From NCBI RefSeq assembly GCF_003666605.1, contig NZ_RCIV01000003.1, positions 62,001 to 126,000 on the forward strand: a DNA stretch of 64,000 nt, read 5' to 3'. The notes beneath the pieces were generated by a model. The model had not been told where the DNA came from. It was given only the letters and a program-made list of their open reading frames with translations, and did no database searches. How positions within the stretch are numbered: position 1 is the first letter of the stretch; each line of letters opens with the position of its first letter. This document shows, piece after piece, positions 9,206-18,690 of the stretch. The stretch comes from Propionibacterium australiense. Its GTDB lineage: Bacteria; Actinomycetota; Actinomycetes; Propionibacteriales; Propionibacteriaceae. The position numbers and the translations under genes are program-made.

Positions 9206-11629
9206 TCACCGTCTGCTCACCACCCTCAGCGCCCCACCGGTGCCGGCTGCCACGGCGATCGCACCGTTGTGGTCGGTGCGCGCCACCTGCATGCCGAGCC
9301 GGTTCAGCTCGGTCAGGGTCCTGCCGGCGGGGTGTCCGTAGGAGTTGGTCGCCCCCACGCTGATGAGGGCCAGCCGTGATCCGGTGGCGGCCAGGAACTC
9401 CGGGCTCTGGCGGGCAGAGCCGTGGTGGGCGACCTTGAGGACGTCGGCGTGCAGGTCGAGGCCGGCCGCGACGGCCCTGTCCTGGCCGCTCGTCTCGAGG
9501 TCGCCGGTGACGAGGAGGGCGATCCCCTGCACCGTGACCCTGCCCAGGATGCTCGAGTCGTTCTCGGCCGGGTTCTCCTTGCCGGTGTCCGCGGTTCCAG
9601 AGGTCTCCGGTGTGGCCGCCTGCAGGGTCTGCCAGTCGACCCGGCCCACGCTGATGCGCTCGCCGGCCCGTGCGGTCCGGGTTGGGACACCGGCAGCGGC
9701 CAGCAGGGCCTGCACGTGACGGGCACCGCCGGCCGGGGACTCCAGCGGGTTGAGCAGGGCGAGGTCGATGGGGACGTGTCCGGCGATCTGCTCCAGGCCG
9801 CCGATGTGGTCGTCGTGGAAGTGGCTCAGGACGAGCATGCTCACGTGGTCGACGTGCTGTTCGCGCAGGCAGCGGGCCGCGGCGTCGCCGGGCGGACCGA
9901 CGTCGATGAGGATGGCGGAGCGCCGTCCGGTGCGCACCAGGGTGGCGTCGCCCTGGTCGACGTCGCAGCTGATGATCGCCCAGTCGGACGGCCAGCCCGG
10001 TGTGGCGGGCCGCCACAGGCAGCCGACGACGAGGAGCACGGCGAGGGCGCCGCAGGCCAGCGGCCGGTGCGCGACCCGGCCGATGACCTGGGCCAGGGCC
10101 AGGCACACGCAGGTCAGTACGATCAGTGACCAGCCGGAGACGGGCCAGCTGAGCGTCCCGGCCGGCAGACTCCCGCACCACCGGGCGATGAGGATGATCG
10201 GTTCGACGCACCAGCCTGCGCACCACCCGAATCCCGCCCCCAGCGGTGGGCACAGCGCCCCGGCCAGGGCCGCCATGAGGCCGAGAACGGTGACCGGCGC
10301 GACGAACGGTCCTGCCGCCATGTTGGCGGCGACCCCCGCCATCGAGATGCTTCCCGACAGGGCGGTGATGATCGGCTGCGTCGCGAGCTGGGCGGCCGCC
10401 GGCACGCAGACGGACTCGGCGAGCCAGTCGGGCGCCCATGCGCCCATGGCACGGCGCCAGCGGCCGGACCAGAGCAGGATCCCGGCGGTGGCCGCGACCG
10501 ACAGCGCGAAACCCCAGCTGCGGGCCAGCCACGGATCGACGAGGATGAGCAGCCACACCGCGCAGGACAGATGGCGCAGGCCAGCCGGGCCGAGGCCTCG
10601 TCGTCCCGTGGCGGCGAGAGCGACGACTCCCATGGCTGCCGCACGCACGACACTCGGCTCGGCCCGGCACAGGACGATGAACGCCATGACGACGAGCACG
10701 GCCAGCCCCCTCAGCCACCAGCCGCGCACACCGGCCGCCCTGGCGACCAGGAGGAAGAAGGCGAGCATCAAGGTCAGGTTCGTGCCGGAGACCGCCGTCA
10801 GATGGGTGAGGCTGGCGGCCTTGAAGTCCTCCTTGAGGGAGGGGTCGAGAGCGCTGAGGTCCCCCTCGACGAGTGAGGGCACCAGGCCGGCCTGGTCGTC
10901 CGGGTTGTGCCGCAGCGACTCGTGCAGACGTGAGCGCACCGTGTTGACGGCCCGGTCGATGGGGCCGGGGTCGGCGACGTGGCCGATGTCGCCCTGCGGC
11001 CGCAGGGCCGCGGTGTAGCCGTCTCCCCGGCTCCTCGGGGGAGCGGCCCGGGCGAGCAGGTGCACCCGCTCCCCCACCTGGAGCCGGGCGAGCCGCTCCC
11101 CCGTCGTGCCCGACGCGCTGATCTCGACCCTGCCACGGACCCGCCAGCTCCCGCCCCGCAGCTCGATCGTGTCGACGACGGCGACGACGCGGGTCCCGGG
11201 CGGGAAGGAGCCCTTCTGCTCGAACCGCACCGGGTCGCCGGCAACCCGCGCGGTGACCTCGACGACCGCCTTGTCCGAGGCGGCCTCGGCGAGTGGTCCG
11301 TGCTCGCACCCGTGGACGTGGCCGGTGCTGCAGGCGATGGCGCTGGCGGTCACGAGCGCGGCGCCCGCCACGGCCCACCTGCTGCGGGCGCAGGCGCGGG
11401 CCAGCACGACCAGGCAGCACGCGAGCATCGGCAGGCGCAGCGAGGCGGGTGCTCCGAGTGCCAGCAGCGCACCGGCCCAGGCGCACAGTGCGGGTGCGAC
11501 GAGCCTGAGATCGGGGGTGGGATCGGCCGGCCCGTCCGGTTCGTCGTCGTGGACCGGGCTGGCCGAGCGGCGGGACGCGGCGCCGGAGGCGTCCGGGGCG
11601 CGACGGCAACCGTGATCAGACCCGGACAT
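9206..11629 (-). CDS. comEC: ComEC/Rec2-family DNA internalisation channel
   Basis: An 807-aa polytopic membrane protein: an N-terminal set of hydrophobic helices, an OB-fold-like part, the competence core with HLTAVSGTNLTLMLAFF, and a C-terminal metallo-beta-lactamase-like domain with LSHFHDDHIGGL. ComEC moves single-stranded DNA across the cytoplasmic membrane during transformation. Its ATG overlaps the comEA stop by 14 bp, giving a comEA-comEC operon. The MBL metal ligands are intact. No other competence genes (comEB, pilus genes) are in the window, so active competence cannot be judged. Confidence 0.93.
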   Translation of the reverse strand: MSGSDHGCRRAPDASGAASRRSASPVHDDEPDGPADPTPDLRLVAPALCAWAGALLALGAPASLRLPMLACCLVVLARACARSRWAVAGAALVTASAIACSTGHVHGCEHGPLAEAASDKAVVEVTARVAGDPVRFEQKGSFPPGTRVVAVVDTIELRGGSWRVRGRVEISASGTTGERLARLQVGERVHLLARAAPPRSRGDGYTAALRPQGDIGHVADPGPIDRAVNTVRSRLHESLRHNPDDQAGLVPSLVEGDLSALDPSLKEDFKAASLTHLTAVSGTNLTLMLAFFLLVARAAGVRGWWLRGLAVLVVMAFIVLCRAEPSVVRAAAMGVVALAATGRRGLGPAGLRHLSCAVWLLILVDPWLARSWGFALSVAATAGILLWSGRWRRAMGAWAPDWLAESVCVPAAAQLATQPIITALSGSISMAGVAANMAAGPFVAPVTVLGLMAALAGALCPPLGAGFGWCAGWCVEPIILIARWCGSLPAGTLSWPVSGWSLIVLTCVCLALAQVIGRVAHRPLACGALAVLLVVGCLWRPATPGWPSDWAIISCDVDQGDATLVRTGRRSAILIDVGPPGDAAARCLREQHVDHVSMLVLSHFHDDHIGGLEQIAGHVPIDLALLNPLESPAGGARHVQALLAAAGVPTRTARAGERISVGRVDWQTLQAATPETSGTADTGKENPAENDSSILGRVTVQGIALLVTGDLETSGQDRAVAAGLDLHADVLKVAHHGSARQSPEFLAATGSRLALISVGATNSYGHPAGRTLTELNRLGMQVARTDHNGAIAVAAGTGGALRVVSRR

Positions 11630-12560
11630 GGTCCTTGATCCGCGCGTAGAGCTTCTCGCCGATGCCGCTGACCTCCTGCAGTTCCTCGACCCGGCTGAAA
11701 CGGCCGTGCTCGGTGCGCCACTCGACGATGCGTTCGGCGAGCACCGGACCGATCCCGGACAGTTCCTCGAGCTGGGCGGCGGTGGCGGAGTTCAGGTCGA
11801 TCAGCTCGTCCCGGCCGGCCCCGGCCTGGCCGCTCGCCGCCGGGTCCCCGGCCGCCTGCCCCGAGGAGCCGCCCGGCGGGTTCAGCTCGCCACGCGGGGC
11901 GGCGGTGGTGCCGATGACGATCTGGCAGCCGTCGCTGACCGGCTGGGCCTGGTTGAGTTCGCCGGGATCGGCGTCGGCGCTGAAGCCACCTGCTGCGTCG
12001 ATGGCGTCCGCGACGCGGGCACCGGCCGGCACCTGCACGACGCCGGGCGCCTTGACCGCGCCGATGACGTGCACTCGGATGGCGGCGGGTGACTGGTCCT
12101 GCGGCGCCGGCCCGGCGCTCTCGGCCTGCGGCGTGCCCGTCGCCTCGGCCTGGACGCTGGGGCTCGGCGCGTCGACCGTCGTCGCCCGGGCCCGCAGCAC
12201 CTGGGTGAGGCCGAACACCAGGATGACGGCGCAGACGACGGCGACGACGCCGAAGTGCGCCCGGCCGAACTCGTGCAGCCGGCCGGTGGCCCGCGCAAGG
12301 CCGCCGACGGCACCGGGCCGCCTGCTCGGCTCGTCGGCCCCGGGCCAGTCCTCGTCGATGTCCCCGGCGGGCACGGTGGGCTCGCCCGGCGGCTGGACCT
12401 CATCGCCCGGCTTGTCCTCATCTCCGCTGCCCCAGCCCTCGGCGGGGCCGGGCAGGACCCGCCGGGGTGCGCCGGGCAGCGGGCCGGAACCGGCTGTGAT
12501 CACGCGCAGGCGGGCTGCTGGCTCGTCCCACTGCGAACCTCGTCTGAACCCGTGTGTCAT
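11616..12560 (-). CDS. comEA: competence protein ComEA (helix-hairpin-helix DNA receptor)
   Basis: Membrane-anchored double-strand DNA receptor. The 314 residues have a long cytoplasmic acidic/proline-rich N-terminus, one transmembrane helix near 105-122 (VVAVVCAVILVFGLTQVL), an SLBB domain starting HVIGAVKAPGVVQVPAGARV, a low-complexity linker and a C-terminal HhH domain (IDLNSATAAQLEELSGIGPV and GRFSRVEELQEVSGIGEKL). The cytoplasmic tail is longer than in Bacillus ComEA but typical of actinobacteria. It overlaps comEC. Confidence 0.93.
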   Translation of the reverse strand: MTHGFRRGSQWDEPAARLRVITAGSGPLPGAPRRVLPGPAEGWGSGDEDKPGDEVQPPGEPTVPAGDIDEDWPGADEPSRRPGAVGGLARATGRLHEFGRAHFGVVAVVCAVILVFGLTQVLRARATTVDAPSPSVQAEATGTPQAESAGPAPQDQSPAAIRVHVIGAVKAPGVVQVPAGARVADAIDAAGGFSADADPGELNQAQPVSDGCQIVIGTTAAPRGELNPPGGSSGQAAGDPAASGQAGAGRDELIDLNSATAAQLEELSGIGPVLAERIVEWRTEHGRFSRVEELQEVSGIGEKLYARIKDHVRV

Positions 12561-12631
12561 GCCCGCAGTGTGGGCTGGCGCGGGCCGGCCCGATCACACG
12601 GACAACACCCTGTGGGCCGGCCGCCCTGTGC

Positions 12632-14341
12632 TCACAGCGAGTCGACGATCTCCACGTCGGGGTAGTCGGCGTGCCACATGCGATCGGCGATCGCCTGCAC
12701 CGGGTCGTCGGGGACGACGCGGGCCAGACCCTCGGCGATCGCCTGCTGCGCCACGGCCAGGCCGACCTTGGCGCTGATGGCCCGCAGGCGGTAGATGGCG
12801 GGCAGCAGGGACGCGCCCTCCTCGCCGGATCCGGCAGAGGCGAGGCACTTGGCCGCGGCGAGGATCATGCCGTCGCTGACCCGTGAGGCCTCGACGGTGA
12901 TGACGCCGAGTCCGATGCCGGGGAACACCAGCGCATTGTTGGCCTGGGCGATCTCGTAGCGGGTGCCCTTGTGGACGATCGGGTCGAAGGGCGAGCCGGT
13001 GGCGATGAGGGCACGGCCACCGGTCCACTCGAGCAGGTCGCTGGGCAGGGCCTCCGACTTCGAGGTCGGGTTGGACAGCGGCATGATGACCGGCGCCTCC
13101 TGGTGGGAGGCCATCTCGCGGACGATCTCCTGAGTGAAGGCGCCGGGCTGGGCCGAGCATCCGATGAGCATCGTGGGGTGTACCCGCCGGACGACCTCGG
13201 CCAGGTCGTAGCCGTGTGGGGTGGCGCGCCACCCGGCGACATCGCTCGCAGACCGCGCGTAGGGTTCCTGGAAGTCGCGCATGCGGCCGCCCTCGACGAT
13301 CAGTCCGCGGCTGCCCAGCGCCCAGAAGCGGCGGCGGGCCTGCTGCGGGTCCAGGCCCTGCTCCACCATGAACTGCACGAGCAGGTCCGAGATACCGACA
13401 CCGGCGGTGCCGGCCCCGTGGACGACGATCCGCTGCTCCTCGATCGGCACACCGGAGCGCCGGGCGCCGGCCAGGGCCGCCGCGGCCACGACGGCGGCCG
13501 TGCCCTGGATGTCATCGTTGAAGGTGCACAGCTCGTCGCGGTAGCGGTTGAGGATCCGGTGGGCGTTGGACGCGCCGAAGTCCTCCCAGTGGAGCATCGC
13601 GTGCGGGAAGAGCTCGCTGACGGTCCTGGTGAACTGGTCGATGAAGTCGTCGTAGCGTTCACCGCGCACGCGCGAGTGGCGCACCCCGAGGTAGCTCTCG
13701 TCGTTGAGCAGGTCGAGGTTGTTGGTGCCGGTGTCGAGGACGACTGGCAGCACCCGGCTGGGGCGGATGCCGGCTGCCGCCGTGTACACGGCGAGCTTGC
13801 CGATCGCGATGGAGATGCCGCCGACGCCCTGGTCGCCGATGCCGAGGATGCCCTCGGAGTCGGTGACGACGATGAGGTCGACGTCGTCGGCGCCGTAGCC
13901 GTATGCCTGGAGGGCGTCGGTCATGTCCTCGGGGTGGTCGATGTCGATGAAGACGCCGCGCGGGCGGTGGAACCAGTGGCTGTACTCCTCGATGGCGCGA
14001 CCGATGGTGGGCGTGTAGATGATCGGCAGCATCTGCTCGACGTGTTCGGAGACGAGCCGGTAGAACAGGATCTCGTTGCGCTCCTTGAGGGTGTTGAGGA
14101 AGATGTACCGCGCCATGTCGTTGGGCTCGGTCTTGTACTGGGCGTAGATGCGCTTCAGCTGGTCGTTGAGGTCGACGACCCCGGGCGGCAGCAGGCCGAC
14201 GAGGCCGAGCCGTTCACGCTGCTCCCTCGTGAACGCGGTGCCGAAGTTGGTCAGCGGATGGGTGAGCACCTCGCGCCCTCGCGAGGCGATGCGCACGACG
14301 TCGCGGCCGTTCCTGCGGATGTACTCGAAATCCCTGCTCAC
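12632..14341 (-). CDS. maeA: malic enzyme, large NAD-type (MaeA/SfcA-like)
   Basis: Oxidative decarboxylation of malate to pyruvate. At 569 aa it belongs to the large malic-enzyme family. Motifs are LPIIYTPTIG (109-114 for YTPTIG), the metal/substrate segment LGIGDQGVGGISIAIGKL, the dinucleotide fold GAGTAGVGISDLL, and PLSNPTSKSEALP near the C-terminus. The GTG at 14341 has AGGAGGAAC before it. In propionic fermenters the enzyme links the dicarboxylate branch to pyruvate; that role here is inference. NAD versus NADP preference is assigned by family similarity only. Confidence 0.88.
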   Translation of the reverse strand: MSRDFEYIRRNGRDVVRIASRGREVLTHPLTNFGTAFTREQRERLGLVGLLPPGVVDLNDQLKRIYAQYKTEPNDMARYIFLNTLKERNEILFYRLVSEHVEQMLPIIYTPTIGRAIEEYSHWFHRPRGVFIDIDHPEDMTDALQAYGYGADDVDLIVVTDSEGILGIGDQGVGGISIAIGKLAVYTAAAGIRPSRVLPVVLDTGTNNLDLLNDESYLGVRHSRVRGERYDDFIDQFTRTVSELFPHAMLHWEDFGASNAHRILNRYRDELCTFNDDIQGTAAVVAAAALAGARRSGVPIEEQRIVVHGAGTAGVGISDLLVQFMVEQGLDPQQARRRFWALGSRGLIVEGGRMRDFQEPYARSASDVAGWRATPHGYDLAEVVRRVHPTMLIGCSAQPGAFTQEIVREMASHQEAPVIMPLSNPTSKSEALPSDLLEWTGGRALIATGSPFDPIVHKGTRYEIAQANNALVFPGIGLGVITVEASRVSDGMILAAAKCLASAGSGEEGASLLPAIYRLRAISAKVGLAVAQQAIAEGLARVVPDDPVQAIADRMWHADYPDVEIVDSL

Positions 14342-14378
14342 TGTTCCTCCTCTGCGTGTGGGAGCGGGGCGGCCCGGC

Positions 14379-15668
14379 TCATGCCGGGGCGAAGACGTTG
14401 TCCAGGTCGAAGGTCGGGCGGCCGTGCAGGACGGTGGCCACGACCCGGCTGTGGTAGGTGCGTGCCTTGTACGGGGTGTTGCGGGCGATCGACGACAGTG
14501 CGGCGGGGTCGACCTGCCAGGGGCGCTGCGGGTCGACCAGGCACAGGCTCGCCGGGCGGCCGGCCGACAGGTCGCCGCCGTACAGGTGGTCGAGGCCGAG
14601 CAGGCGGGCCGGCCGGGTGGACATCGCCTCGGCCAGCCGGGCCCAGCTCATCCGTCCGGTGCGGACGAACAGGTCGGCGACGACGGACAGTGCCGTCTCC
14701 AGGCCGAGCATGCCGTTGGCGGCCCGGTCCCAGTCGCAGCGCTTGGCGGCTTCGGGGTGCGGGGCGTGGTCGGTGCCGACCATGTCGATGGTGCCGTCGA
14801 GGAGCGCTTCACGTACCGCCGCCACGTCGGCGGTGCTGCGCAGCGGCGGGTTGACCTTGAAGTCGGGGTCGCCGGAGGCGGTGGCGCCCGAGTCGAGCGC
14901 GAGGTGATGCGGGGTGGCCTCGGCGGTCACCTGGAAGCCCTGCGCCTTGGCCCAGCGCACGACCTCGACGCCCGAGGCCGTGGAGATGTGGCACACGTGC
15001 AGGCGGGCGCCGAGGTAGCCGGCCATGATCGCGTCCCGGGCGATGATCGTCGACTCGGCCATGCCCGGCCAGCCGGTCTTGCCGAGCGCGCGGGACAACT
15101 CGCCCTCGTCGAGCTGGGCGCCGGCCGTCAGCGCCGGGTCCTGGCTGTGCTGGGCAAGCACTCCCCCGACGGCGCTGATCCGTTCGAGGGCCTCGCGCAT
15201 GAGATCGGAACGCCACACGCACATGCCGTCGTCGCTGAACATGCGCACAGCGGCGCGGCTGGCGGCCATCTCCTCGATGGCGGCGAGTTCCTGCCCGGCC
15301 AGGTTCTTCGTGACCGCGCCGATCGGGTACAGATCGCACAGGCCAAGGCCCTCGGCGGTGTCGCGCTCGTACTCGACGACGGCCGCGGTGTCCGCCACCG
15401 GGTCGGTGTTGGCCATGACGAAGACCGCACCGAAACCGCCGGCCGCGGCGGCGGTCAGGCCCGTGGCGATCGTCTCGGCGTCCCCCTTGCCCGGGTCACG
15501 CAGGTGGGTGTGGGGGTCGACGAGGGCCGGCAGCGCGACCAGGCCGGCGCAGTCGACGGACCGTGCACCGGGCCCGAGGGCGGCGGGGTCAACGAGGGTG
15601 TCGCCGTCGATGGCCAGGTCGCGCGGCCCGCGGCCGAGGACGTCGACGTTGCGCAGGACGAGCTGCAC
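14379..15668 (-). CDS. pyrC: dihydroorotase
   Basis: Third step of pyrimidine synthesis: cyclises N-carbamoyl-aspartate to dihydroorotate. The 429-aa class-I type protein has the zinc motif DPHTHLRDPG near residue 52, the later histidine region HVCHIST, and DMVGTDHAPHP with the catalytic Asp. It starts with GTG at 15668. It stands apart from the usual pyrR-pyrB-carAB cluster, between leuS and the malic enzyme; no other pyr genes are visible. An allantoinase/hydantoinase identity is less likely given the full DHO motif set. Confidence 0.9.
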   Translation of the reverse strand: MQLVLRNVDVLGRGPRDLAIDGDTLVDPAALGPGARSVDCAGLVALPALVDPHTHLRDPGKGDAETIATGLTAAAAGGFGAVFVMANTDPVADTAAVVEYERDTAEGLGLCDLYPIGAVTKNLAGQELAAIEEMAASRAAVRMFSDDGMCVWRSDLMREALERISAVGGVLAQHSQDPALTAGAQLDEGELSRALGKTGWPGMAESTIIARDAIMAGYLGARLHVCHISTASGVEVVRWAKAQGFQVTAEATPHHLALDSGATASGDPDFKVNPPLRSTADVAAVREALLDGTIDMVGTDHAPHPEAAKRCDWDRAANGMLGLETALSVVADLFVRTGRMSWARLAEAMSTRPARLLGLDHLYGGDLSAGRPASLCLVDPQRPWQVDPAALSSIARNTPYKARTYHSRVVATVLHGRPTFDLDNVFAPA

Positions 15669-15733
15669 GGCTTTCTCCTGTTCTCATCGTGACGCAGGGC
15701 AGCGGAACCCTGGTCGTTCCGGGTGTGAATGCA

Positions 15734-15772
15734 CGCGGGCGCGCCGAACCGGTCCGGTTCGGCGCGCCCGCG
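15734..15772 (-). terminator. perfect 19-bp inverted repeat between leuS and pyrC
   Basis: Positions 15734-15752 and 15754-15772 are exact reverse complements around a single central T. The arm core is GGGCGCGCCGAACC. It lies 26 bp after the leuS stop and before the pyrC start, where a terminator for leuS is expected. No T-tract follows on the minus strand. An operator for pyrC cannot be excluded, but length and GC content favour termination. Confidence 0.6.
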
Positions 15773-15798
15773 GCATGTCGATCAGTGCTCCCTTGCCA

Positions 15799-18306
15799 TC
15801 ACGTACCAGGAACAATGCTCACCATACGCGGCAATTTGGTGATCGTCTTCATGATCGGCCGGCCGTTCAGCGCACGCTGGACGTTGGGGTCGGCCAGGGC
15901 CATCTCGAGGGCGGCGTCCTCGGTGATGTCGGGGCTGACCTGCAGCTTGGCGCGGACCTTGCCCTGCACCTGGACGACCATCGTCGTCTCGTCGGCGACG
16001 AGCAGGGCGTCCTCGGCGGTCGGCCAGGTGGAGTTGGCGATGGACGGGGCGCCGCCGAGCAGTTCCCACATCTCCTCGGCCACGTACGGGGCGAACAGGC
16101 TCAGGGCCTGGGCTGTGAACTCGACCGCCTCGCGCACCGCCGGGTCGGCGGCGCCCGCCGTCGTGTCGATGGCCTTGCGGGTCGCGTTGACGAGTTCCAT
16201 GACCCGGGCGACGGCCACGTTGAACCTGCCGCCGGCGATCAGCTCGGTGATCTCGGCGATGCTCCGGTGGGTGATCCTGCGCAGCTGCCTGTCGCCGGTG
16301 GACGGGTCGGCGCCGGGGGGCGAGGCGACGTCCTGGGCGAGGCGGTGGGCGCGCTGCAGGAAGCGCAGCGAGCTGGCCGGGGACAGATCGGCCCAGTCGA
16401 TGTCGTCGGCGGGCGGGCCGGCGAAGACGACGGTCAGGCGCACCGCGTCGACGCCGAACTCGTCGAGTTGCTCACCGAGGTCGACGCCGTTGCCGAGGGA
16501 CTTGCTCATGGCCTTGCCCTTGTTGATGACCTGCCCCTGGTTGAGCAGGCGGGTGAATGGCTCGTCGAAGTCGAGCAGGCCGAGGTCGCGCAGCACCTTG
16601 GTGAAGAAGCGGGCGTAGAGCAGGTGCATCGTGGCGTGCTCGACACCCCCCACGTACTGGTCGACCGGCGACCAGAGCCTGACCTGCTCGGGCCGGAAGG
16701 CGCCTTCGGCGTACCGGGGGGAGCAGTAGCGGAAGAAGTACCAGGACGAGTCGACGAAGGTGTCCATGGTGTCGGTGTCGCGTTCGGCCTCGCCGCCGCA
16801 CCGGGGGCACGGGACCTGTTTCCACTCGGTGGCGGCCGCCAGTGGCGAGACGCCCTTGGGGGCCAGGGCCTCGCCGCGCAGATCGGGCAACCGGACCGGC
16901 AGCTGGTCCTCGGGGACGGGGACCTCACCGCAGCCGGGGCAGTGGACGATCGGGATCGGGCAGCCCCAGAAGCGCTGGCGGCTGAGCAGCCAGTCGCGCA
17001 GCCGGTAGGTGACGGCGGACTCGCCCGTGCCGTCCGCCTCGAGCTTGGCGATGATGCGTCTCGTGGCCGAGACCTTGTCGGACAGGCCGTCGAGGAGGCC
17101 GGAGTTCACGTAGTCGCCGTCGCCGGTGGTGGCGATGCCGGAGGAGGCCGGGTCGGGCTCGCCGGTGTCGATGACCATGCGGACGGGCAGCCCGTAGGTG
17201 CGGGCGAAGTCGAGGTCGCGCTGGTCGTGGGCCGGCACGGCCATGATGGCGCCCGAACCGTACTCGGACAGCACGTAGTCGCCGGACCAGACCGGGATCC
17301 GCTCGCCGTTGACCGGGTTGACGGCGCTGACCCCCAGCGGCACGCCGGTCTTGACGTGCTCGGTGGACTGACGCTCGATGTCGTTGGTCTTCTTGACCTT
17401 CTCGAGGTACGCCTCGAAGGCCGGGCGGCACTCTTCGGAGACGATCTCGGCCGCCAGCGGGGCATCGGGGGCGACGACCATGAAGCTGGCGCCGTAGAGG
17501 GTGTCGGGGCGCGTGGTGAAGACGGTGACCGGCTCGGCGCGCCCCTCGATGACGAACTGCACCCAGGCGCCCTCGGAACGGCCGATCCAGTTGCGCTGCA
17601 TCGCGAGCACCCGGTCGGGCCACTTGCCCTCCAGCTGGCTCATGTCGTCGAGCAGTTCCTGGGCGTAGTCGGTGATGCGGAAGTACCACTGGTTGAGCTC
17701 GCGCTTGGTGACGACCGAGCCGCAGCGGTCGCACAGCCCCTCCTTCACCTGCTCGTTGGCGAGCACGGTCTGATCGGTCGGGCACCAGTTGACGTAGCCG
17801 TCCTTGCGGTAGGCCAGGCCCTTGTCGAAGAACTGCAGGAACAGCCACTGGGTCCAGCGGTAGTACTCCTCGTCGCAGGTGTGGAGTTCGCGGCTCCAGT
17901 CCAGGCTCAGGCCGTAGCGCTTGAAGGACTTCTTCTGCGTCTCGATGTTCGCGTAGGTCCACCGCGCCGGGTGCTCGTCGTTGCGGATGGCCGCGTTCTC
18001 CGCAGGCAGGCCGAAGGCGTCCCAGCCGATCGGGTGCATGACGTTGTAGCCCTGCATGCGCCAGATGCGGGCGAGCACGTCACCCATCGCATAGGCCTCG
18101 GCGTGGCCCATGTGGAGGTCGCCGGAGGGGTACGGGAACATGTCGAGGACGTAGCGGCGTTCGCGGGGGTCGTCGTCGTGAGCGACGAAGGTCTCGTCCT
18201 CCGCCCAGAACCGCTGCCACTTCGCCTCGGCCGCAGCGGCGTCGTAGCCGCTGTACTCGGCGCGCGGCCGGCCCGCGTCCTGGCTCGTCTCCTCCACCTG
18301 ACTCAC
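15799..18306 (-). CDS. leuS: leucyl-tRNA synthetase
   Basis: Class I synthetase charging tRNA-Leu. The 835-aa product has the HIGH-type motif [18 protein letters not shown] near the N-terminus, the CP1 editing domain with TTRPDTLYG and [13 protein letters not shown], two Cys pairs in the zinc-binding insertion ([19 protein letters not shown]), and the KMSKS motif [16 protein letters not shown] at 18306 was chosen because AGGAGG lies eight bases upstream; open frame further upstream runs through the leader terminator and has no homology. The leader at 18373-18502 suggests attenuation control. Confidence 0.95.
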   Translation of the reverse strand: MSQVEETSQDAGRPRAEYSGYDAAAAEAKWQRFWAEDETFVAHDDDPRERRYVLDMFPYPSGDLHMGHAEAYAMGDVLARIWRMQGYNVMHPIGWDAFGLPAENAAIRNDEHPARWTYANIETQKKSFKRYGLSLDWSRELHTCDEEYYRWTQWLFLQFFDKGLAYRKDGYVNWCPTDQTVLANEQVKEGLCDRCGSVVTKRELNQWYFRITDYAQELLDDMSQLEGKWPDRVLAMQRNWIGRSEGAWVQFVIEGRAEPVTVFTTRPDTLYGASFMVVAPDAPLAAEIVSEECRPAFEAYLEKVKKTNDIERQSTEHVKTGVPLGVSAVNPVNGERIPVWSGDYVLSEYGSGAIMAVPAHDQRDLDFARTYGLPVRMVIDTGEPDPASSGIATTGDGDYVNSGLLDGLSDKVSATRRIIAKLEADGTGESAVTYRLRDWLLSRQRFWGCPIPIVHCPGCGEVPVPEDQLPVRLPDLRGEALAPKGVSPLAAATEWKQVPCPRCGGEAERDTDTMDTFVDSSWYFFRYCSPRYAEGAFRPEQVRLWSPVDQYVGGVEHATMHLLYARFFTKVLRDLGLLDFDEPFTRLLNQGQVINKGKAMSKSLGNGVDLGEQLDEFGVDAVRLTVVFAGPPADDIDWADLSPASSLRFLQRAHRLAQDVASPPGADPSTGDRQLRRITHRSIAEITELIAGGRFNVAVARVMELVNATRKAIDTTAGAADPAVREAVEFTAQALSLFAPYVAEEMWELLGGAPSIANSTWPTAEDALLVADETTMVVQVQGKVRAKLQVSPDITEDAALEMALADPNVQRALNGRPIMKTITKLPRMVSIVPGT

Positions 18307-18372
18307 TTCGAGTGCCTCCTGTGCCTCGTCTCCGGGCTCCGTCGGGTATCGGCCACGCCGACGCTGACAGAC

Positions 18373-18404
18373 AAAAACCCCTGTACCCGACGGGGCATCA
18401 GGGG
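18373..18404 (-). terminator. intrinsic terminator in the leuS leader (attenuator)
   Basis: On the minus strand CCCCTG and CAGGGG enclose an inner CCC/GGG stem and are followed by five T residues (plus-strand AAAAA at 18373-18377). This is the clearest intrinsic terminator in the window, and it lies about 70 bp before the leuS GTG. An upstream segment around 18436-18446 (minus strand AUCCGGGG) can pair with CCCCUGAU of the terminator arm with one mismatch, a plausible antiterminator. Termination before leuS is seen; regulation is inferred. Confidence 0.8.
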
Positions 18405-18406
18405 CG

Positions 18407-18490
18407 CTACGACAACCAACCCGCCGGGACGCCGGTGCACCCCCGGATCGGTGGCCGCAGCTGGCCGAGCAGCGCAGCACAACCGTGCAT
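18407..18490 (-). CDS. putative leader peptide of leuS (27 aa)
   Basis: A 27-codon frame from ATG 18490 to TAG 18407, ending just before the leader terminator. It encodes [10 protein letters not shown] at the start and GWLS at the end, with Leu codons at positions 7, 8, 11 and 26. Its ATG lies six bases past a TATGCT box, so the mRNA may begin at the start codon. Stalling at the early Leu codons would leave the downstream GGGG segment free to pair with the terminator arm. Leucine content is moderate, so it could also be a chance ORF. Confidence 0.55.
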   Translation of the reverse strand: MHGCAALLGQLRPPIRGCTGVPAGWLS

Positions 18491-18496
18491 GGGCAC

Positions 18497-18502
18497 AGCA
18501 TA
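18497..18502 (-). promoter_or_regulatory. -10 box of the leuS transcript
   Basis: TATGCT on the minus strand, six bases before the leader ATG. The -35 region is poor, as is common in actinobacteria. The remaining stretch 18503-18690 holds no convincing gene or structured element. Confidence 0.5.
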
Positions 18503-18690
18503 TCGCTCACCGGGAGCGGAGCCGTGAGCGGATCACCGCCGGGCGCACCGGCCACCACCGCCGTCACCCACCCGCACCGGAGCGCGCACCCGGTTCTCGG
18601 CGCCGGCCTCCCCCGACCCAGGATGCCGGCCTGGCCGGACGGGCAGTGAGGATTGGGGCGGAGCCGGTACACCCCGGAAGGGCGCGCCCG

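Noticed and set aside
8163-11609. A fused protein of more than 1,100 aa ending as holA.
   Set aside because: Only the last 330 residues are homologous to HolA; the rest is the out-of-frame reading of comEC on the same strand.
18361-18500. T-box riboswitch upstream of leuS (minus strand GGGGGTGCACCGGCG resembles the T-box core).
   Set aside because: The invariant UGGN segment is not intact (UGCACC instead of UGGNACC) and the leader from the -10 box is too short for a stem I with specifier loop.
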